Virus record (IMG/VR): IMGVR_UViG_3300025300_000048 | Location: 1 to 33,516 of that record | DNA: 33,516 bases | DNA from: a virus | Strand: one strand, 5' to 3' | Shown: one piece after another, positions 30,083-33,516 of the stretch | Numbering within the stretch: position 1 is the stretch's first letter | Layout: each line of letters opens with the position of its first letter | Notes under the pieces: generated by a model | Databases searched by the model: none | The model's input: the letters and a program-made list of their open reading frames with translations, nothing else | What the model was told of the DNA's origin: nothing | Translations under genes and position numbers: made by a program

Positions 30083-30349
30083 ATGACGCAAGCCAAGGTT
30101 CAGCAGGAAATCTTGCAGTGCTACCGCAATGTTTTCCTCAACACGCCTGACGGGCGCGTCATTCTCAACGACCTGATGAAGGCCAGCGGTTTGTTCCAGA
30201 TCAATGGGGTGACCGATAGCGACGAACTGCAACATCGCACCGGCTCGATGGACATGGTGCGCCGCATCATTTCGATCCTGGCCCTGGACGAAGACAAAAT
30301 TATCAACATGACACTTAACTTGGACGAAGGAGACAATGACGATGGCTGA
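30083..30349 (+). CDS. Bbp19-like phage protein
   Basis: 88 residues, starting 6 bp after the preceding stop. YRNVFLNTPDGRVILNDLMK, ASGLFQINGVTDSDELQHRT and MDMVRRIISILALDEDK match the Bbp19 family of short helical proteins named from Bordetella phage BPP-1. They are encoded between portal and scaffold genes and presumed to be head-morphogenesis accessory proteins. It overlaps the next gene's start by a few bases. Confidence 0.75.
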   Translation: MTQAKVQQEILQCYRNVFLNTPDGRVILNDLMKASGLFQINGVTDSDELQHRTGSMDMVRRIISILALDEDKIINMTLNLDEGDNDDG

Positions 30350-31172
30350 CGAAGGGTCCGCATTGGCGGGTAACCCGGAAGACATACCGGGTGGGGATGG
30401 CGGCGACGGCGCAAGCTGGGCCGGCAACGAGTATCAGGATTTGATCACGGCAAAGGGCTGGGGCGGCGTCGATGACGCGCTCAAAAGCTATGTGAATTTG
30501 GAAAGCACCGTGGGCGGCGACAAGATCACGCTGCCCGTCGATGGCGCCGACATCGCGGAATGGGACGGCTGGGAAAAACTGGGCGTCCCGGCGGAAGCCA
30601 CCGACTACAAGATGGATGCACCGCAAGGATACAACGGCTACGACACAGGTCTGGCCGATGACATGCGCGTCATGTTTCACGATGCGAAGCTACAGCCGTG
30701 GCAGGTCGAAAAATTGCACGATGGTTTCGTCGAGCGGGCCATGGGGCAAACCCAGAATGCCATTAAGGACAGCGAAACCAAGCTGTCCGAATGGGATACC
30801 GAAATCAAGGCCAAGTATGGCACCGCCTACGATGAGCGCATCGCCGCCGGCAACCAGGCGGTCGCGCAGTTTGGCGGCGACGATCTGAAACAATGGCTGG
30901 TCGATACCGGCGCCGGCCGCAACCCGGTCGTGATCGATGCCTTTGTCCGCGCCGGCATGGCGCTCGGCCAATCGGGGCAATTCAAGGACGGCGCCCCGGC
31001 CGGATTCGGCACAACGCCGCAAGACGCCAAGGACCAGATCGCAACGCTCCGCGCCAACCCGGCGCTGATCGACAAGGCACATCCCGAATACGGTGTGCTA
31101 AATGAGAAATTAGAACAACTCCACAAAGCCGCCTTTGGCGAGGATGTGGTTCTGACAGTCGGACAACCCTAA
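30342..31172 (+). CDS. Scaffolding protein (head assembly)
   Basis: 276 residues from ATG 30342; ATG 30336 is only 4 bp from AAGGAG, so 30342 is better spaced. An acidic, Gly-rich N-terminus leads into ITAKGWGGVDDALKSYVNLE, GVPAEATDYKMDAPQGYNGY, MRVMFHDAKLQPWQVEKLHD and a helical body. The C-terminus has QIATLRANPALIDKAHPEYG, NEKLEQLHKAAFG, as in podovirus scaffold proteins. It directs capsid shell formation and leaves before DNA fills the head. It lies directly upstream of the capsid gene, as expected. Confidence 0.8.
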   Translation: MADEGSALAGNPEDIPGGDGGDGASWAGNEYQDLITAKGWGGVDDALKSYVNLESTVGGDKITLPVDGADIAEWDGWEKLGVPAEATDYKMDAPQGYNGYDTGLADDMRVMFHDAKLQPWQVEKLHDGFVERAMGQTQNAIKDSETKLSEWDTEIKAKYGTAYDERIAAGNQAVAQFGGDDLKQWLVDTGAGRNPVVIDAFVRAGMALGQSGQFKDGAPAGFGTTPQDAKDQIATLRANPALIDKAHPEYGVLNEKLEQLHKAAFGEDVVLTVGQP

Positions 31173-31239
31173 CCGGCCCGGCGAGACAGCGGGGATAGAC
31201 CCGCCGCCCACCCAGCGCATGGGCAGATGGGTCCGCATA

Positions 31240-31252
31240 GCGGGCAACCCGC
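31240..31252 (+). promoter_or_regulatory. Hairpin in the capsid gene leader
   Basis: GCGGG-CAA-CCCGC in the 123-bp gap between scaffold and capsid genes, without a T tract. It may stabilise the highly translated capsid mRNA or mark RNA processing. Otherwise I see no clear promoter in this gap; the capsid ribosome-binding site AAAGGA is 7 bp before ATG 31296. Confidence 0.35.
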
Positions 31253-31295
31253 CGACAACCTCAAAACTTAACCCTCTAGCTGAAAGGATAGACAC

Positions 31296-32378
31296 ATGTC
31301 TGTTCAAATTACCACAGCTATGGTCGAGCAGTATGCTGGCAATGTTGCCCATCTCTCTCAACAGAAAGGCTCCCGCTTGCGGAATGCCGTTCGCGTTGAA
31401 ACCGTGGTGGGCAAGAATGCCTTTTTTGAGCAAATCGGTAGATAACACTGCCTAGCCAGATGGCGACATCCGGCTGAAACCTTGTCAAATTCGGGGAAGG
31501 CTTTGAAATGCTAATCCCGAGCGAAGCCCCAGCAATGGGGAACGTGTAGAGACTTGACGGCAAGCATCTCTAGTAGATGAAGAGAAAGTCCAGCGCACAA
31601 AGCCCGAGAGGGTGGCGGCGAAAGCCGTAGTGTGATGAGTACCGCCGCTCGGAAACGTACTTCTCGCCATTCTGACACACCGAGAATGGATACGCCCCAT
31701 GCAAGACGGCGCGTTTCCATGGTCGATTATGATTGGGCAGACCTCATCGACGATGAGGATCGCGTCCGTTTATTGATCGACCCCACCGGACCCTATGCCC
31801 AGGCGGCAGCGTTCGCCATGGGTCGCGCCATCGATGATGCGATTATCGATGCCGCGGACGGCACTGCCTACACGGGCGTGGCCGGCGGAACGTCCACCAG
31901 CTATGACAGCAACATGACTGTCGATGTACAGGTTGGTATCAGCCCCGCGGCTGACACCGGTTTGAACATCGGCAAGCTTCGCGCTGCCAAGCAGAACCTT
32001 GACGCGAACGATGTCGATCCTGACATTGATCGTTTCATGGTGATAAACGCCAAGCAGCTTCAGAACTTGTTAGCCATAACCGAACTCACTAGCTCCGACT
32101 ACAACACGGTCAAAGCTTTGGTCCAAGGTGAGGTTGACACGTTTTTGGGATTCAAATTCATCCGCACAGAGCGGATCGAAGTTGATTCCAATTCGGATCA
32201 CAAAGTTCTCTACTTTGCGGCCGATGGAATGTTGCTCGGCCTCGCCGCCCAACCGACGATCAAGATTTCGGAACGGGCTGATAAGAACCACGCAACCCAG
32301 GTCTTTGCATCGATGTCAATTGGCTCTACTCGCATGGAGGAAGAGAAAGTTGGATACATCGAATGTGACCCGACCTAA
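31296..32378 (+). CDS. Major capsid protein, split by a group I intron
   Basis: Exon 1 is 31296-31439 (48 codons: MSVQITTAMVEQYAGNVAHL to NAFFEQIG), exon 2 is 31638-32378 (246 codons: STAARKRTSRHSDTPRMDTP, then VDYDWADLIDDEDRVRLLID to VGYIECDPT). Together they make a 294-residue capsid protein with the usual length and order of this podovirus capsid family: GSRLR, VGKxxFFEQIG, TSRHSDTPRMDTPHARRR, DYDWADLID, FMVINAKQLQNLL, TxKISERADKNHATQV. Without splicing, translation stops at 31443-31445 after 49 residues. ATG 31296 has AAAGGA 7 bp upstream. It is the main shell subunit, preceded by scaffold and followed by a probable decoration protein. Confidence 0.9.
31440..31637 (+). ncRNA. Group I self-splicing intron (198 nt, IC3-like)
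   Basis: The core helices can be drawn directly. P1: GGU(39)AG with CUGCC, with the U-G pair at the 5' splice site (U31439, G31450). P10: exon-2 AGU with ACU 31447-31449. P2: 31454-31475, capped by a GCGA loop. P3: CTTGTC 31481-31486 with GGCAAG 31559-31564. P4: TCGGG 31491-31495 with CCCGA 31516-31520. P6a: CCCC/GGGG. P7: GACTT 31551-31555 with AAGTC 31586-31590. P8: CATCT/AGATG 31565-31579. P9 hairpins: GAGA and GAAA loops at 31603-31627. The terminal G is 31637. GNRA loops at P2 and P9 and the short length recall bacterial tRNA introns such as that of Azoarcus. No ORF inside. Confidence 0.93.
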
Positions 32379-32392
32379 CGGAGGATTTTGAA

Positions 32393-32887
32393 ATGGCTGT
32401 TACCACAGAAAAATCCAACGAATACACCAACGCTACGGCAACGCCGGTCGTGAATAATGCGACCACGGAAGAGCATGGGCGGGTGCGGGTGATGTTTTTC
32501 ACCCACGCCAACTCTGGCGCCGGCGATGCGACTTCAAGCGTAGCATTGGGCAAGCTGCCACCTGGCCGCGTGCGTATTCTCGGGCATCTTTCCAGAGCCT
32601 ATGTGAACTGGACAACCTCGTCCGCCACATTGGACCTTGGTTGGGATGCATATACTGATCTCAGCGGGACGGCTGTCGCCGCTGATCCAGACGGGTTAAT
32701 CAACGGCTTGAGTGTCGATACCGTTGGCTTTTTCACCCTTGAGGGTGCCATCGCGGCAAACCTTCTGACGGGTGGAACGTATGTCTTCGAAAGCAAGGAT
32801 GGCGTTGTCATCCGCGCCACCTCGCAAGACACTGCGATTGGCAGCGGCGACGATATCGATGGCTGCATCTACTACGTTCTGGACTAA
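32393..32887 (+). CDS. Putative head decoration/minor capsid protein
   Basis: 164 residues, ATG 32393 after GGAGG. A Thr/Val/Ala-rich, beta-type protein with few charges: ATATPVVNNATTEEHGRVRV, then GKLPPGRVRILGHLSRAYVN and DIDGCIYYVLD at the end. It sits immediately after the capsid gene and before a strong terminator, so it would be made in large amounts. This fits a decoration or stabilising protein. No firm family match. Confidence 0.55.
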   Translation: MAVTTEKSNEYTNATATPVVNNATTEEHGRVRVMFFTHANSGAGDATSSVALGKLPPGRVRILGHLSRAYVNWTTSSATLDLGWDAYTDLSGTAVAADPDGLINGLSVDTVGFFTLEGAIAANLLTGGTYVFESKDGVVIRATSQDTAIGSGDDIDGCIYYVLD

Positions 32888-32898
32888 CCGACACCCAT

Positions 32899-32936
32899 GT
32901 GGGAGGGGGCAACATCCCTCTCCCACAACTTTTTTT
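32899..32936 (+). terminator. Rho-independent terminator after the capsid genes
   Basis: An 11-bp stem (GTGGGAGGGGG 32899-32909 with CCCTCTCCCAC 32916-32926, one G-U pair, loop CAACAT) followed by a T tract ending at 32936. It ends the capsid/decoration transcript or attenuates into the tail genes. Confidence 0.9.
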
Positions 32937-32946
32937 GTGAGGACGC

Positions 32947-33507
32947 ATGACCGATAGCTCTACATTCGTCTCAATTTCAAACCGCGCCCTGACGTGGCTC
33001 GGCGCAGAGCCAATCACTGACCTCACTGACAACACCAAAGAGGGCCGCGCCTGTAACCGAATTTATCAGCAGTCCCGCGACCAGGCGTTGCGTGACCATC
33101 CCTGGAATTTTGCGCTCAAGCGGGTGGCCGTCGCCGCCGACACCACGGCGCCGATATGGAAATATGCCAACGCCTATAGCTGGCCGAGTGGATGCCTACG
33201 CATCATCGAGGTGGACACATTGGAAGAATGGGTGGTCGAGGGCCGCAAAATTCTCACCGACCAAGCGGCGCCATTGAACATTTTATATATTGACACGGTG
33301 GAAGACCCGACGCTTTTCGATGCGATGTTTGTCGAAGCCTACGCCGCCCGCATCGCCGCCGACCTGGCGTTCGATCTTACGGCCAACGGTACGGTTGTCG
33401 CCAATGCCCAGCAGTTGTACACCACGCGGCTGGCGGCGGCGCGTCTGGTGGACGCCCAGGAAGCCTTGAGCGCCGATGAGACCGACTGGCTTGAGGCCCG
33501 CAACTAG
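32947..33507 (+). CDS. Tail tubular protein A (T7 gp11-like)
   Basis: 186 residues, ATG 32947 after GAGGA. FVSISNRALTWLGAEPITDL, EGRACNRIYQQSRDQALRDH, PWNFALKRVAVAADTTAP and YANAYSWPSGCLRIIEVD, with a helical C-terminus (EAYAARIAADLAFDLTANGT), match the gp11-like adaptor family. It binds below the portal ring as a dodecamer and carries the nozzle made by gp12. Start and length agree with the family. Confidence 0.92.
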   Translation: MTDSSTFVSISNRALTWLGAEPITDLTDNTKEGRACNRIYQQSRDQALRDHPWNFALKRVAVAADTTAPIWKYANAYSWPSGCLRIIEVDTLEEWVVEGRKILTDQAAPLNILYIDTVEDPTLFDAMFVEAYAARIAADLAFDLTANGTVVANAQQLYTTRLAAARLVDAQEALSADETDWLEARN

Positions 33508-33508
33508 C

Positions 33509-33516
33509 ATGGCCCG
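33509..33516 (+). CDS. Start of the next tail gene (cut off)
   Basis: ATGGCCCG begins 2 bp after the gp11-like stop and runs off the window. By position it would be the tail tubular protein B (gp12-like) gene. Only two codons are visible, so this rests on gene order alone. Confidence 0.35.

Noticed and set aside
29522-30427. Minus-strand ORF of 301 aa opposite portal and following genes
   Set aside because: It crosses four good plus-strand genes and has shadow-like composition.
1-33516. CRISPR arrays, insertion sequences and T7-type RNA polymerase promoters
   Set aside because: No regularly spaced repeats, transposase genes or 17-23 bp phage promoter repeats were seen.

Overview
The window is almost certainly one phage or prophage genome, cut inside its virion module. 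It holds a podovirus-type (T7/BPP-1-like) virion set, a lambda-style early region and a temperate-looking control region. The host is probably an alphaproteobacterium. The holin belongs to the three-TM type common there, the DUF1376 replication protein and DUF6456-like protein are frequent there, and the DNA is moderately GC-rich. No RNA polymerase, DNA polymerase, primase or helicase is visible, so transcription and replication probably rely on the host.

Layout. 1-9836: late genes for a T7 gp14-like internal virion protein (5' end cut off), three large internal or ejection proteins, and a tail fibre. 9833-12795: small genes, an HTH-metallophosphoesterase, then a lysis cassette of 3TM holin, T4-type lysozyme and a lipoprotein/spanin candidate. 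12802-17695: a leftward operon with serine recombinase, small proteins, winged-helix protein, YqaJ exonuclease, RecT annealing protein and a LexA-like DNA-binding protein. It ends with a 17-codon hydrophobic micro-ORF and a terminator. 17720-17800: overlapping face-to-face promoters with palindromes between the leftward and rightward early operons. 17800-22170: rightward early operon with ribbon-helix-helix regulator, RusA, dNTP diphosphohydrolase-like protein, Dam methylase, PD-(D/E)XK nuclease, DUF1376 initiator carrying a 36-nt near-palindrome (candidate origin), loader-like protein, zinc-ribbon protein, SSB-like protein and tiny membrane peptides. 22170-24338: accessory segment with a terminator, PAPS-reductase-like ATPase, DUF7768 protein, micropeptides and DUF6456-like protein. 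24503-33507: terminase small subunit, a 2OG-Fe(II) oxygenase, large terminase, portal, scaffold, capsid, decoration protein and tail tubular protein A.

The most notable element is a compact 198-nt self-splicing group I intron (31440-31637) that interrupts the major capsid gene. Nearly every core helix (P1, P2, P3, P4, P5, P6, P7, P8, P9, P10) can be drawn by eye, and splicing restores one 294-codon frame. It encodes no homing endonuclease.

How the genes work together (inference): the central switch chooses between the leftward recombination/repressor operon and the rightward replication operon. Replication loads the host helicase at an origin inside the initiator gene. The late block packages DNA into a capsid whose major subunit needs RNA splicing. 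The gene order suggests a circular or circularly permuted map in which only tail tubular protein B and the start of the gp14-like gene lie outside the window.
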